Shown: piece by piece, positions 26,950-35,778 of the stretch
How positions within the stretch are numbered: the stretch's first letter is position 1
How the letters are laid out: the number at the start of each line of letters is the position of its first letter
Assembly (NCBI GenBank): GCA_963840565.1
Contig: CAWIZH010000002.1
Span: 1-64,000, forward strand
Length of the DNA: 64,000 bases
Origin: VRUE01 sp963840565
Lineage (GTDB): Bacteria; Actinomycetota; Thermoleophilia; Solirubrobacterales; 70-9
Reading direction: 5' to 3'
Position numbers and translations under genes: made by a program
Notes under the pieces: generated by a model
What the model was told of the DNA's origin: nothing
What the model saw: only the letters and a program-made list of their open reading frames with translations
The model's database searches: none

Positions 26950-29900
26950 AACGCCTCGTAATGCTCAGCGTCCTCGCGGCCCTCGGTGTCCTCGGCACCT
27001 CGCCGGCCTCGGCGGCGCCTGTCTTCCAGCTCGACCTCCACCACACCCCGACGAACTTTGCTCCCGGCGGCTCCCTTGGAGTGATCGAAGCGTCGACGGT
27101 GACCCAGGGCTCGGCCTCCGCCGATGAGATACAGGAGATCGCGGTCGTTGCCAGTGGCGGCCAGTTCCGGCTGCACTCCGGCGCCGAAACCACCGGCGAC
27201 ATTCCCTTCGGCGCCGGCGACGCAACGGTGCGGGCCGCCCTGGAAGCGCTGCCCTCGATTGGCACCGGCAACGTCAAAGTTACCTTGAGCGCCTTCCTCA
27301 ACTCCTACGTAGTCACCTTCACCGGCGCCCTGGCCAAAACCGACGTGCCCCAGGTCGGTGTCTCGGATGGGACCGAACGCCTGCGCCTCGATCCGGAGTA
27401 CTGGTTCGACGTTCAGAACATCGGCCCCGACCCAACCTCGGGCGTCACCACCCTGACGGTCACCCTGCCCAACGGCTTCACCCGCGCCTTGGTCCGCAAC
27501 CACGCGACGATCGACGCAATTCATTGGGATTGCCCCGGCTCGCCGAAAGACTCGGTGGTCACCTGCACGACCAGCGACCCGATTCCCCGTCACTCCGGCT
27601 CGAGTGGCCTGGTCCTGAGCGTCAACGTCAACCTTCCCGCCGCCTTCATCGGCGACCGCACCGTCAAAGCCACGGTCTCCGGCGGCGGCGCGGCACCCAG
27701 CCCGACCGCGCTCGAGCAGACCCACGTCGATGCCGTCCCCGCGGGCTTCGGCATCCAGGCCGAGAGCTTCTTGCCGGACTTCCTTCGTGCGGCCAGCCTC
27801 ACCCCGGAGCGCCGGGCGGGCTCGCACCCCGACCGGCTGACGGTGCCCTTCGACTTCAACACGGTCGACGGGCCAACCGAAAAGAACGGCCTCGGCAAAG
27901 CCGAGTCGGGCAGCATCCGCGACCTCACCGTCGACCTGCCGCCCGGTTTCGTCGGCAACCCGAGCGCGGTGGGCGAGTGCTCGGCGGCCCTCTTCATCCT
28001 CAACGAATGCCCGCTCTCCAGCGTGGTCGGCACCGTCGCTGTCAAGACGCCTCCGTTTGGCGAGGACAGTTCGTCGGCATCGCTTTGGATCGACCGCGTC
28101 TACAACATGTCGCACCCGCGGGGGGCTGTCTCGGACCTCGCCTTCGTGATCTCCGGCAACCCGGTCCACATCAAGGCCTCGCTTGACCCCGCCAACCGCT
28201 ACGCGATCCGGACCGTGGTCTCGGAGATCAACGAGACCCTGCCTCCGCTGCAGCAGAAGCTCACGATCTGGGGTACGCCGGCCGATCGCAGCCACGACTC
28301 CGAGCGCTGCCGGTCCTACGAAGGCAGGGGCAATGCCCATACCGATGAGGAATGCTCCACCGACGCTACCCCCAGGCCCTTCCTCACCACCCCCGCTCAG
28401 TGCGAAACCGACAACGTGATGCGCTTGCACCACTACGACTCCTGGCAGGAACCGGGCGTCTTCGGTGCAGAGATCGACTACCCCCTGCCGGGGAAGTTCG
28501 AGCACTGCGAGAACCCGCGCTTCGAACCCGAAGTGGAAATCATCCCCACCGGCAGGCAAGCCAACACGCCGACCGGCCTCGACGTCCACGTCAAGATCGC
28601 CCAGAACGAAAATCCCGACTCCCTGGCGACGCCGCCGGTGAAGCGAATCAAGGTGACCCTCCCGGAAGGGATGAGCTTCTCGCCGTCGTTTGCCGACGGG
28701 CTGCAGAGCTGCACGCTGGCGCAGATGAAGCTGGGGACGAATGAACCGGTCGAGTGCTCCGATGCCTCGCGGATCGGCGAAATCCAGCTGCACACACCAC
28801 TCCTGCCCAAGGCGGCCGAAGGATCGATGTACCTGGCCGCCCAGGGGGACAATCCCTTCGGCTCTACCTTTGCCCTGCTCCTCGTCATCCACGACACCGA
28901 AGAACGCGGCGCCCTGATCAAGATCCCGGGCCGGATCGATGTCGATCCCCAAAGCGGCCAGATCACCACGGTCTTCGACGACACCCCACAGTTCCCCTTC
29001 GATGACATGACCCTGAAATTCAGGAGTGGCGCAAGGGCACCGCTAGTCTCGCCACCGAGCTGCGGCAAGCAGGCGATCGGGGTCGAAGTGGCCTCCTACG
29101 CTCAGCCGCAGAAGCCACTGGACGCGTCCAGCTCTTACGAGATCACCGAAGGCCCGAACGGCACGCCCTGTCCACCGGACCCGGCGCACCGCAGCTTCCA
29201 CCCGAGTTTCTCGGGGGGGACGGTCAATCCCGTGGCGGGCGCCTACTCCACCTTCCTCTTCAGGATGAGCAGGGGAGATGACGAACAGGAGCTGAGCCAG
29301 GTCAGCGCGGTCCTGCCCCCGGGCCTTCTGGCCAAGATCGCCGGCATCCCGTACTGCCCCGACCAGGCGATCGCTTCGATCTCAACGGCCGAAGGGGCCG
29401 GAGCCCAGGAGCTGGTGCATCCCGCCTGCCCGGCCGCGTCGCAGATCGGCACGATCAGTGCCGGGCTCGGAGCGGGACCCGGACCCAACTACTTCCCCGG
29501 CAAGGTCTACCTGGCAGGCCCCTACAAAGGCGCCCCGCTGTCCCTTGCCGTCGTCGCTCCTGCCCTCGCCGGTCCTTACGACCTCGGCAACGTCGTGGTC
29601 AGGACGGCTCTCTACGTCAATCCGGACACCGCCCAGGCAAGGGCCGTCTCCGATCCCTTCCCGACGATCCTGCACGGAGTGATCCTCAGGGTCAGGGACG
29701 TTCGCCTGCGGGTCGACCGCCCCGAAACCACGATCAACCCGACCAACTGCTCGCGGATGTCGGTCGACGGCCAGATCTCGGGAACGGGCGGGGCGATCTT
29801 CAATACCGCCTCCCCCTTCCAGGTGGGAAGCTGCTCTGACCTCTCGTTCAAGCCGAATCTCGCCTTCCGCCTCTTTGGCGGCACCCACCGCGGTTCACAC

Positions 29901-30464
29901 CCGAAGCTCAGGGCGACCCTGAAGATGCCGGCGGGTGGAGCCAACATCGCTAGCGCCTCGGTAGCCCTGCCTCATTCGGAGTTCCTCGACCAAGGCCACA
30001 TCGGCACGGTCTGCACCAGGGTGCAGTTCGCCGCCAATGCCTGTCCCGCAGCTTCGGTCTACGGCACTGTGAGCGCCAAGACGCCGCTGCTCGACGAAAC
30101 CCTGAGCGGGCCGATCTACCTGCGCTCCTCCTCTCACGAGCTGCCCGACCTGGTCGCCGCCTTCAGGGGAGGGCGAATCGATGCCAACCTGGTCGGGCGG
30201 ATCGACTCGGTGAACGGCGGGATCCGCAATACCTTCGACTTCGTCCCCGACGTGCCGGTAAGCGAAGCGACCTTCACTTTCTTCGGCGGCAATAAGGGAC
30301 TACTGCAAAACAGCAGAGACATCTGTCGCAACACGCCCAAGGCGACGGCGATCTTCAATGCCCAAAGCGGCGCCCAGCTGACCCTGCACCCGGCCCTAAA
30401 GAGCGCCTGCCCCAAGGCCAAGAAGAAAGCCCAAGGCCACAAGCGCTCCTCAAGGCACCGCTAG
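26946..30464 (+). CDS. Large secreted Cys-containing surface protein 1 (coupled to the preceding gene)
   Basis: 1172 residues with signal peptide MKRLVMLSVLAALGVLG...SASA. No catalytic family is recognisable. The protein has repeated beta-sandwich-like units with paired cysteines, each announced by phrases such as TVDLPPGFVGNPSAVGECS, TLPEGMSFSPSFADGLQSC and AVLPPGLLAKIAGIPYC, so a single fold is iterated along the chain. The C-terminus CPKAKKKAQGHKRSSRHR is polybasic. It shares its architecture with the 957-residue protein at 40752, where the C-terminal 400 residues align well (GKVYLAGPY, RATLKM, LRSSSHELPDLV). The start overlaps the previous stop in ATGA. It probably assembles with the giant protein. 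Confidence 0.8.
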   Translation: MKRLVMLSVLAALGVLGTSPASAAPVFQLDLHHTPTNFAPGGSLGVIEASTVTQGSASADEIQEIAVVASGGQFRLHSGAETTGDIPFGAGDATVRAALEALPSIGTGNVKVTLSAFLNSYVVTFTGALAKTDVPQVGVSDGTERLRLDPEYWFDVQNIGPDPTSGVTTLTVTLPNGFTRALVRNHATIDAIHWDCPGSPKDSVVTCTTSDPIPRHSGSSGLVLSVNVNLPAAFIGDRTVKATVSGGGAAPSPTALEQTHVDAVPAGFGIQAESFLPDFLRAASLTPERRAGSHPDRLTVPFDFNTVDGPTEKNGLGKAESGSIRDLTVDLPPGFVGNPSAVGECSAALFILNECPLSSVVGTVAVKTPPFGEDSSSASLWIDRVYNMSHPRGAVSDLAFVISGNPVHIKASLDPANRYAIRTVVSEINETLPPLQQKLTIWGTPADRSHDSERCRSYEGRGNAHTDEECSTDATPRPFLTTPAQCETDNVMRLHHYDSWQEPGVFGAEIDYPLPGKFEHCENPRFEPEVEIIPTGRQANTPTGLDVHVKIAQNENPDSLATPPVKRIKVTLPEGMSFSPSFADGLQSCTLAQMKLGTNEPVECSDASRIGEIQLHTPLLPKAAEGSMYLAAQGDNPFGSTFALLLVIHDTEERGALIKIPGRIDVDPQSGQITTVFDDTPQFPFDDMTLKFRSGARAPLVSPPSCGKQAIGVEVASYAQPQKPLDASSSYEITEGPNGTPCPPDPAHRSFHPSFSGGTVNPVAGAYSTFLFRMSRGDDEQELSQVSAVLPPGLLAKIAGIPYCPDQAIASISTAEGAGAQELVHPACPAASQIGTISAGLGAGPGPNYFPGKVYLAGPYKGAPLSLAVVAPALAGPYDLGNVVVRTALYVNPDTAQARAVSDPFPTILHGVILRVRDVRLRVDRPETTINPTNCSRMSVDGQISGTGGAIFNTASPFQVGSCSDLSFKPNLAFRLFGGTHRGSHPKLRATLKMPAGGANIASASVALPHSEFLDQGHIGTVCTRVQFAANACPAASVYGTVSAKTPLLDETLSGPIYLRSSSHELPDLVAAFRGGRIDANLVGRIDSVNGGIRNTFDFVPDVPVSEATFTFFGGNKGLLQNSRDICRNTPKATAIFNAQSGAQLTLHPALKSACPKAKKKAQGHKRSSRHR

Positions 30465-30467
30465 GAG

Positions 30468-31229
30468 ATGGACAGGGGCAAGGCCACAGTGCTCCTCCTT
30501 GGGAGCGCCCTCATCGTCCTCTTGGCACTGGTGTCGACAGGGCAAGCCGAGGTCTCCCAAAAGCAAGGCATCCGCGTATCGGTCAACGCAGCCCTGGCCC
30601 CCAAGCGCCTGCCGAGGAAAGGAAGCGCTCCGGTAACGGTCTCGGTCAAGGGCGAGATCAAGGCCCAAAGCACGACCACCCTGCCCCAGCTGCAGCAGCT
30701 CACGATCGCGATCAACTCCGCCGGGCACCTGGACGTCAAAGGGATTCCCCACTGCCGGATCGGCCACATCAACCCCTCGACCAACCGAGAGGCGCTTGAA
30801 GCCTGCCGCAGCTCCCTGATCGGCGAAGGCAGCTTCTCGGCAAACGTGGTCTTGCCCGAGCAGTCCCCCTTTCCCTCGAAGGGAAAGCTCCTCGCCTTCA
30901 ACGGCACGATCGGCAGACAACCGGCGGTCTTCGCCCACATCTACGGCACCAAGCCGGTCCCCACCTCCTACGTCTTCGCCTTCCGCATCAGCCAAAAGAA
31001 GGGCACCTACGGCACGATCCTCGAAACCTCCTTCCCCAGGGCCACAGGGGAATGGGGCTACGTGACCGGGATCGAACTGAACCTCGGCAAGAGGTTCCTC
31101 AGCGCAGGCTGCCCGGCGCCGAAGGGATTCAACAAGGTCTCCTTCCCGCTGATGAAGACCAGCTTCGCCTTCAGCGGCGGCCTCAACCTCGAAAACACCC
31201 TGGCCGGAAGCTGCGAAGCGAAGGGATAG
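30468..31229 (+). CDS. Secreted hypothetical protein of the surface module
   Basis: 253 residues starting three bases after the previous stop, with TAGGAG serving as its ribosome site. The signal helix is KATVLLLGSALIVLLALVSTGQA. The mature part is Lys-rich and beta-rich, with GSAPVTVSVKGEIKAQSTTTLPQL, four cysteines and a C-terminal FSGGLNLENTLAGSCEAKG. I know no named domain. It is present only in module copy 1. In copy 2 the corresponding stretch is missing. The tight spacing shows it is part of the same operon as the two large exoproteins. Confidence 0.75.
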   Translation: MDRGKATVLLLGSALIVLLALVSTGQAEVSQKQGIRVSVNAALAPKRLPRKGSAPVTVSVKGEIKAQSTTTLPQLQQLTIAINSAGHLDVKGIPHCRIGHINPSTNREALEACRSSLIGEGSFSANVVLPEQSPFPSKGKLLAFNGTIGRQPAVFAHIYGTKPVPTSYVFAFRISQKKGTYGTILETSFPRATGEWGYVTGIELNLGKRFLSAGCPAPKGFNKVSFPLMKTSFAFSGGLNLENTLAGSCEAKG

Positions 31230-31233
31230 GCAG

Positions 31234-31923
31234 ATGAGGCCCAAGCTCAGCTACGCCAACGTCGTCTCCACCCTCGCTTTGGTGATCGCCCTGAGTGGGG
31301 GAGTGGCCTACGCCGCGACCAAGCTCCCTGACCGCTCCGTCGGTGAGTTCCAGTTGCGCCCTGGGGCCGTAACAGCGGAAAAGCTCCGCAAGGCTGCCGT
31401 TACCGCCCCCAAGATCAAGGAAGGGGCGATCAAGCAGGGCAAGATCGCGGGCGGCTCTGTCACCGCGGCGAAGCTCGCCCAGGGCTCTGTCGCCAACTCG
31501 TCGCTTCAAGGTAGCTCCGTCACCAACGACAAGCTCGCCCCTGAGGCGGTAACTGGAGACAAGGCCCTGGAGTCGACCTTCTCCCAGGTCCCCTCTGCGG
31601 CCAAAGCCGAATTCGCCACCTCAGCCGAATCTGCAAACCCGCCCGCCTTTGCCCGGGTCTCCTCCGAAGCGACGATCGACTCCAACCTCTCCAAGGGCGT
31701 CTCGGTCAGAGAAGGAAGCCTCGGTGGCATCTACTGCGTCTCGGCTCAGGGCTTCACTCCCAAAGGCGCCCAGGTAACCCCGCACTTCACCGGCGAAGGC
31801 GACGTCACCGCCTACGTCAAGATCGGCGGCACCGTCGATTGCCCAGCCCCGGCGGTGGAGGTGCAGACGTTCGAGGGTGGGGTGCGGACTAAAGAGCCGT
31901 TTTACGTTTCGATGTATCGCTGA
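31234..31923 (+). CDS. Membrane-anchored decapeptide-repeat protein
   Basis: 229 residues. The N-terminal helix (VVSTLALVIALSGGVAYAA) is followed by eight tandem ten-residue units at about 34-113, for example GAVTAEKLRK and GSVTAAKLAQ. The perfect period of ten residues suggests a beta-solenoid stalk resembling phage tail-fibre repeats. A globular C-terminal domain with two cysteines ends KEPFYVSMYR. It follows the previous gene by four bases. Like the collagen-like protein it combines an N-terminal anchor, a repetitive stalk and a C-terminal head, so both may build surface fibres. A possible C-terminal remnant of its paralogue is at 43620-43746. Confidence 0.75.
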   Translation: MRPKLSYANVVSTLALVIALSGGVAYAATKLPDRSVGEFQLRPGAVTAEKLRKAAVTAPKIKEGAIKQGKIAGGSVTAAKLAQGSVANSSLQGSSVTNDKLAPEAVTGDKALESTFSQVPSAAKAEFATSAESANPPAFARVSSEATIDSNLSKGVSVREGSLGGIYCVSAQGFTPKGAQVTPHFTGEGDVTAYVKIGGTVDCPAPAVEVQTFEGGVRTKEPFYVSMYR

Positions 31924-31944
31924 GCAGCGATCTGGATCGCTTTC

Positions 31945-33174
31945 ATGAGCTCGTCTCGACACGCATCGTCGAGGCTGGCTCTCAGAGATCGCCTTGCTGC
32001 TCGCCGTGCCGAGATCGAGCAGTCGGTTCTCGTCAGGATTAGCGCCGTTTCCGATCCGACCGAGACGGGCGACCCGGCCTACGTCGAAGGTCTACGTGCG
32101 GCGGTCGTCGCTGCCCTCGACTATGGTTTGTCTGGCATCGAGCATGGCGAGGCCGCTGTTCACTCCATGCCTCAGGAGCTGCTTGTCCAGGCCCGCCTCG
32201 CGGCCCGCACCGGCGTCGGTCTTGACACCGTACTGCGGCGCTACTTCGCCGGCTACACGCTGCTTGGCGACGTCCTCATTCAGGAGGCCCGAGCTGGCCC
32301 TGCGCTCAGCCGAGCACTCCGCGACGTCAGCAGGGAACAGGCGATCCTGTTCGATCGCCTCATCGCTGCCGTCACCGCCGAGTACACACGGGAACTGGAG
32401 CGCAAGGCTCGTACCGTCAAGCAAGAACGCTTCCAGCGCATCGAGCAACTCCTCGCGGGGGATCTGCTCGACACCTCCGACCTTGCCTACGACTTCAACG
32501 CGTGGCACCTGGGGGCAATAGCCGCCGGACCTCAGGCTGAGGCGGCAACTCGCGAGCTGCTCGGGGATCTCGACTGTCAGACGCTGTTCGTTCATCGCGG
32601 TGGGGGCACGATCTGGCTCTGGCTCGGGGCGCGCCGCATGGTCGACCCCGCCGAACTCCTCGAGAGCGCCTGCCACCTCGACTCCACCAAACTCCGCATC
32701 GCCTTTGGCGAGCCGGGCAAGACGCTCTCAGGCTGGCGTATGACCCATCGGCAAGCAGCCTCCGCCTTTCGCGTCGCCATGCGAATCCCCGAGAAGGCCA
32801 TCCGGTACGGCGACGTCGCCCTGCTTGCCTCGATCCTTCGCGACGACCTCTTGGCATCGTTTCTGCACCGGGCCTACCTTGATCCATTAGCGCTTGAGCG
32901 CGACGGTGGAGAGACACTGAGGCAGACCCTTCGCGCGTACTTCGGCGCCGAGCGAAATGTCTCTTCGACCGCCGCGGCCCTGAAAGTGAAGCGCCACACG
33001 GTCGCCAAGCGCCTGCGCGCGGTAGAGGAGAAAATCGGACGGCCGATCGAAAGCTGCTCAGCTGAACTCGAGGTGGCACTCCAGCTCGACCAGCTCCCAC
33101 AAACTTGGTCCCAGATAGACGATCGCGCGGCCACATTGGCCAGACGAAGGGCAGAACGGGGGTGGCAGGGTTGA
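31945..33174 (+). CDS. PucR/CdaR-type transcriptional regulator, module copy 1
   Basis: 409 residues. A helical N-terminal region (AEIEQSVLVRISAVSDP, then VVAALDYGLSGIEHGEAAVHSMP) leads to a middle GGDEF-like regulatory fold. The PucR C-terminal helix-turn-helix is at about 335-385: TLRAYFGAERNVSSTAAALKVKRHTVAKRLRAVEEKIGRP. The family uses this HTH_30 domain to activate nearby genes. It lies 21 bases after the decapeptide-repeat gene, so it may be the terminal gene of the surface operon and provide feedback. The paralogue in copy 2 is at 43751-44941. Confidence 0.88.
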   Translation: MSSSRHASSRLALRDRLAARRAEIEQSVLVRISAVSDPTETGDPAYVEGLRAAVVAALDYGLSGIEHGEAAVHSMPQELLVQARLAARTGVGLDTVLRRYFAGYTLLGDVLIQEARAGPALSRALRDVSREQAILFDRLIAAVTAEYTRELERKARTVKQERFQRIEQLLAGDLLDTSDLAYDFNAWHLGAIAAGPQAEAATRELLGDLDCQTLFVHRGGGTIWLWLGARRMVDPAELLESACHLDSTKLRIAFGEPGKTLSGWRMTHRQAASAFRVAMRIPEKAIRYGDVALLASILRDDLLASFLHRAYLDPLALERDGGETLRQTLRAYFGAERNVSSTAAALKVKRHTVAKRLRAVEEKIGRPIESCSAELEVALQLDQLPQTWSQIDDRAATLARRRAERGWQG

Positions 33175-33238
33175 CATGTTCCAACCGATCACGTCAGACC
33201 AAGCCGCCCCTCGGGGACGGCTGGGATAGGGAGGCAAT

Positions 33239-34477
33239 ATGACACGCATCAAACTGCTAGCGATAGCGACGTTTGCGGTGGCGGCCCTTGCGGCCCTGCC
33301 GGCAATTGCATCTGCATCGGGCGGGTTTGCGGCGGGCGAATACCCCGCCAGCCTGCACGCCACTCCACAGGGATCTTTTCTGTTCGAAGGCACCAAAATG
33401 GCCCGCTACAACTGTGCGCCGGAATTTTCTGCCGAACTCGCGGGGCCCAGTTCGGCGCTGTCCTCGAAATCCACAACCGAAACGTGCCTCGGGTCAGAAC
33501 ATTGGGAAATGAAAGGTTGCGGGTTCACCTTTCACCCGGGAGCCAAAACATTTGACATCGGATCCGCCGGCTGTGGCCCCACGATAGTCACCAGGGGTTG
33601 CGGCCCAGTCAAAATCCCCCCCCAGGCTGGTCTCGCGGCGGAATACAGCACCACCGGCAGCGGCAGCGAAGCCGCGGTCTTGGTCAACGTAGCAGCAAAA
33701 AACGTCGAATTCGTCAGCGACCCGTGCATGGGCAGCGTGACCTACCACGACATGACGATCACCGGCACGTGGAAAATCACGGGCACCAATAAAGAAGGCA
33801 AAAAAACCGGAGTCGAAGTCTTTAGTGCCGGGGGTCCCCCTGTTGGCATCTTTATGGCCGGCGGCCCGGCGAAATTCGGGACCGGGGAACCGCGCCTCGA
33901 CGCTCAACAGTTCCCGGTAAACGTGATTGGTGAACGCTGGAGTATCGGTGAATACAAAGGCAAGCTCACCCTGCTTTCGATACCCCAGATCGCAATAAAT
34001 TGCGAAGCCGCGAGCTTCAATATTGGCGAAATCTCAGGACCAGTGTCAAAAAAAATGACCATCTCAGCCACGAGTTACGAAAAATGCACCTCAGCCAAAG
34101 GAGCGGAATTCACGGCGCAAATGAACAGCTGCCACTATGCGTTCGACCAGTTGGAACAAGTGGTCGAAGGTGGCATAGGCACGCCGGAGTACGAAGCGGT
34201 GCCGAAGATTGAGTGCACGACCGGCGGCGATGCAATCAAGCTGCTGGGCGGAGGAGGATGCATTATCTCGATTCCCGCGCAGACACTGTCGAGTGCCGTT
34301 CCAGCGCTCGAAAACTACGGAAGTAGCTACCAGGCCGTGGTCAACTCGATCATCGCCGGCGGCAGCGTCAAATACACCACCAACAACGCACTCGGCTGCA
34401 AAGTTCTCTCCCTCCCTGTGTCCGGGGAAAACGGCAGTCTCGAGTCCGATATGCATTTCAGGGGCGTGCTCCCCTAG
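33239..34477 (+). CDS. Secreted Cys-rich surface protein, module copy 1
   Basis: 412 residues with signal peptide TRIKLLAIATFAVAALAALPAIASA. The N-terminal half has paired cysteines (MARYNCAPEF, CLGSEHWEMKGCGF, GCGPTIVTRGCGP). The C-terminal half is a module shared with the protein at 45111: a cysteine followed by CTSAKGA, MNSCHYAF, IECTTGGDAIKL, GCIISIPAQT and GENGSLES. Family phrases such as CTVKIPAQ occur in Solirubrobacterales exoproteins of unknown function. Lys and Glu are nearly all AAA and GAA. It has its own GGATAGGGAGG ribosome site and follows the PucR gene. Confidence 0.75.
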   Translation: MTRIKLLAIATFAVAALAALPAIASASGGFAAGEYPASLHATPQGSFLFEGTKMARYNCAPEFSAELAGPSSALSSKSTTETCLGSEHWEMKGCGFTFHPGAKTFDIGSAGCGPTIVTRGCGPVKIPPQAGLAAEYSTTGSGSEAAVLVNVAAKNVEFVSDPCMGSVTYHDMTITGTWKITGTNKEGKKTGVEVFSAGGPPVGIFMAGGPAKFGTGEPRLDAQQFPVNVIGERWSIGEYKGKLTLLSIPQIAINCEAASFNIGEISGPVSKKMTISATSYEKCTSAKGAEFTAQMNSCHYAFDQLEQVVEGGIGTPEYEAVPKIECTTGGDAIKLLGGGGCIISIPAQTLSSAVPALENYGSSYQAVVNSIIAGGSVKYTTNNALGCKVLSLPVSGENGSLESDMHFRGVLP

Positions 34478-34489
34478 CCGCGAGGCAGT

Positions 34490-34560
34490 GAGTCTCGCCG
34501 GGCTTGGTCGGCGCCGAGTCGCGCGGTTCGCTTCCGCGGCTCGGCGCCAGGCGAGATCTC
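34490..34560. terminator. Large nested hairpin at the end of module copy 1
   Basis: GGCGCCGAG (34510-34518) pairs perfectly with CTCGGCGCC (34540-34548). An inner CGCG/CGCG pair adds to it, and outer GAGTCTCGCC/GGCGAGATCTC arms extend the stem. It lies 12 bases after the stop of the Cys-rich gene and separates the two module copies. Confidence 0.6.
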
Positions 34561-34669
34561 ATCAATCGCGGTGCGCCCGGAGTCGCGATGAGGGGTAAGC
34601 GATGACGGGGCAAGAGGGGCTGTTTTGAAATCTTTCCAGCTCCTTTCTCAGAAGTACCACGTGCGTATC

Positions 34670-34698
34670 TTGACAAACGCGAACTGACGTGTTTGTAT
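34670..34698 (+). promoter_or_regulatory. Promoter/operator of the second TetR gene
   Basis: TTGACA (34670-34675) is followed by AAACGCGAACTGACGTGTTT (34675-34694), the same inverted repeat as at 21318 with one arm mismatch, and by a TTGTAT -10. The flank TACCACGTGCGTATC is identical to that at 21.3 kb. It implies that the second TetR is autoregulated and controls the collagen-like genes. Confidence 0.7.
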
Positions 34699-34731
34699 TT
34701 CAGCTTGTCTCCTATTGAGAACTGAGCTGGT

Positions 34732-35457
34732 ATGAGCCCTGAGCACGAGATCAGCAGCACGACTCGCTCGCCGCGCGCATCGCGCCGCCGGCCCGATGCT
34801 CCGCCGCCGGACGTCGAGCGCATCCGGCCTCGCTCCGGGCTCTCGCGCGCCGAGGTGATCGCCAACCAGCGCGGCCGCATCTTCGACGGGCTCGCTGCCG
34901 CCCTCGCTTACCACGGCTACGAGGACACGAAGATCGCCGACGTCATCGAACTTGCCGGCCTTTCCCGCGCGACCTTCTACGAGCACTTCCAGGGCAAGGA
35001 GCCCTGCTTCGCGGCTGCCTACGAGGATGGGGTGGAGCGGCTCGCGGCCGCCGTCGAGGAGGCGGCGCAGGGGGAGCGCGGATGGGCGAACCAGCTCTCG
35101 GCGGGGCTGGGCGCCGGCCTCGAATTCCTCGCCGCCAGCCCGCCGCTTGCTCATCTGCTCCTAGTCGAGTCGCTCGCCGCGGCGCGTCCCGCCAGGCTCG
35201 AGCACGAGCGCTCGCTGGCGCGCCTGGCCGAGGCCCTGCGCCCACCGGCCGCCGACCGTCCAGACGGGAAGGCGATCCCGGGGGAGACCGCACGGTTGCT
35301 CGCCGGCGGTCTCGCCTCGCACCTCTCGGGCCGGGTCCTTGCCGGCGAAGCCGGGCGACTCCCCGAGTTGCATGACGTCCTCCTCCAGTATCTGCTCGCT
35401 CCCGCCCTGGCGGCCAGCTCGCGCGGCGCAGGCGAGCAGCGCGCTCAGGGCTCCTAG
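34732..35457 (+). CDS. TetR-family regulator, surface module copy 2
   Basis: 241 residues. A basic, Pro-rich N-terminal extension precedes the TetR_N domain (LAYHGYEDTKIADVIELAGLSRATFYEHFQGKEPCFAAAYEDG, about residues 58-100). The C-terminal domain is Ala/Leu-rich. It differs clearly from the regulator at 20482 but occupies the same position relative to the collagen-like gene. Its own promoter carries the AAAC...GTTT inverted repeat, so it is the better candidate for the protein that binds all three sites. The ligand is unknown. Confidence 0.9.
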   Translation: MSPEHEISSTTRSPRASRRRPDAPPPDVERIRPRSGLSRAEVIANQRGRIFDGLAAALAYHGYEDTKIADVIELAGLSRATFYEHFQGKEPCFAAAYEDGVERLAAAVEEAAQGERGWANQLSAGLGAGLEFLAASPPLAHLLLVESLAAARPARLEHERSLARLAEALRPPAADRPDGKAIPGETARLLAGGLASHLSGRVLAGEAGRLPELHDVLLQYLLAPALAASSRGAGEQRAQGS

Positions 35458-35591
35458 CGCAGTCCCACTGCGAAAAAGCTGGATCGAAGGCCTCGATGCG
35501 ATAAGCGCATATGGGGCCATGCATTGAGTCCGGGAGGGGGAGGGCCCTCGCCGGAACCCGGTTGCCCGGGCGCACATACCACTCTCGTTCC

Positions 35592-35620
35592 TTGACAAAG
35601 CCGAACTCGTATGTTTATCT
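35592..35620 (+). promoter_or_regulatory. Promoter/operator of collagen-like gene 2
   Basis: TTGACA (35592-35597), then AAAGCCGAACTCGTATGTTT (35597-35616) and TTATCT as -10 (35615-35620). The repeat is a degenerate form of those at 21318 and 34675, keeping the central CGAAC and the terminal GTTT. Confidence 0.65.
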
Positions 35621-35696
35621 TCCCCTTGTCGCTTTAGGAACGTGAGTGTCAGTTAAGGGAACTCAATCGTTTGACGGGGCGGCGTTGAGCACCACA

Positions 35697-35778
35697 GGGA
35701 CCAAAACCGAGCCTCGAGGAAGCCGCTAAGGGAAGCGGCAGGCAGAGGGGCTCACGGGACAAGAGGAGAGAGATCTAG
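35697..35778 (+). promoter_or_regulatory. Conserved structured 5' leader of collagen-like gene 2
   Basis: Matches 21404-21482 almost base for base, including GCCGCT-AAGGGA-AGCGGC and the purine-rich ribosome site before the ATG. The 321-base interval 35458-35778 otherwise holds only the promoter described above. Confidence 0.6.

Noticed and set aside
26925..28952. 675-codon open frame opposite the 1172-residue exoprotein gene
   Set aside because: Antisense shadow. The plus-strand gene has a signal peptide, coupled start and a paralogue.
31234..31923. Possible CRISPR-like array from the 30-base periodicity
   Set aside because: The periodicity is coding (ten residues), units vary at the third positions, and there are no spacers.
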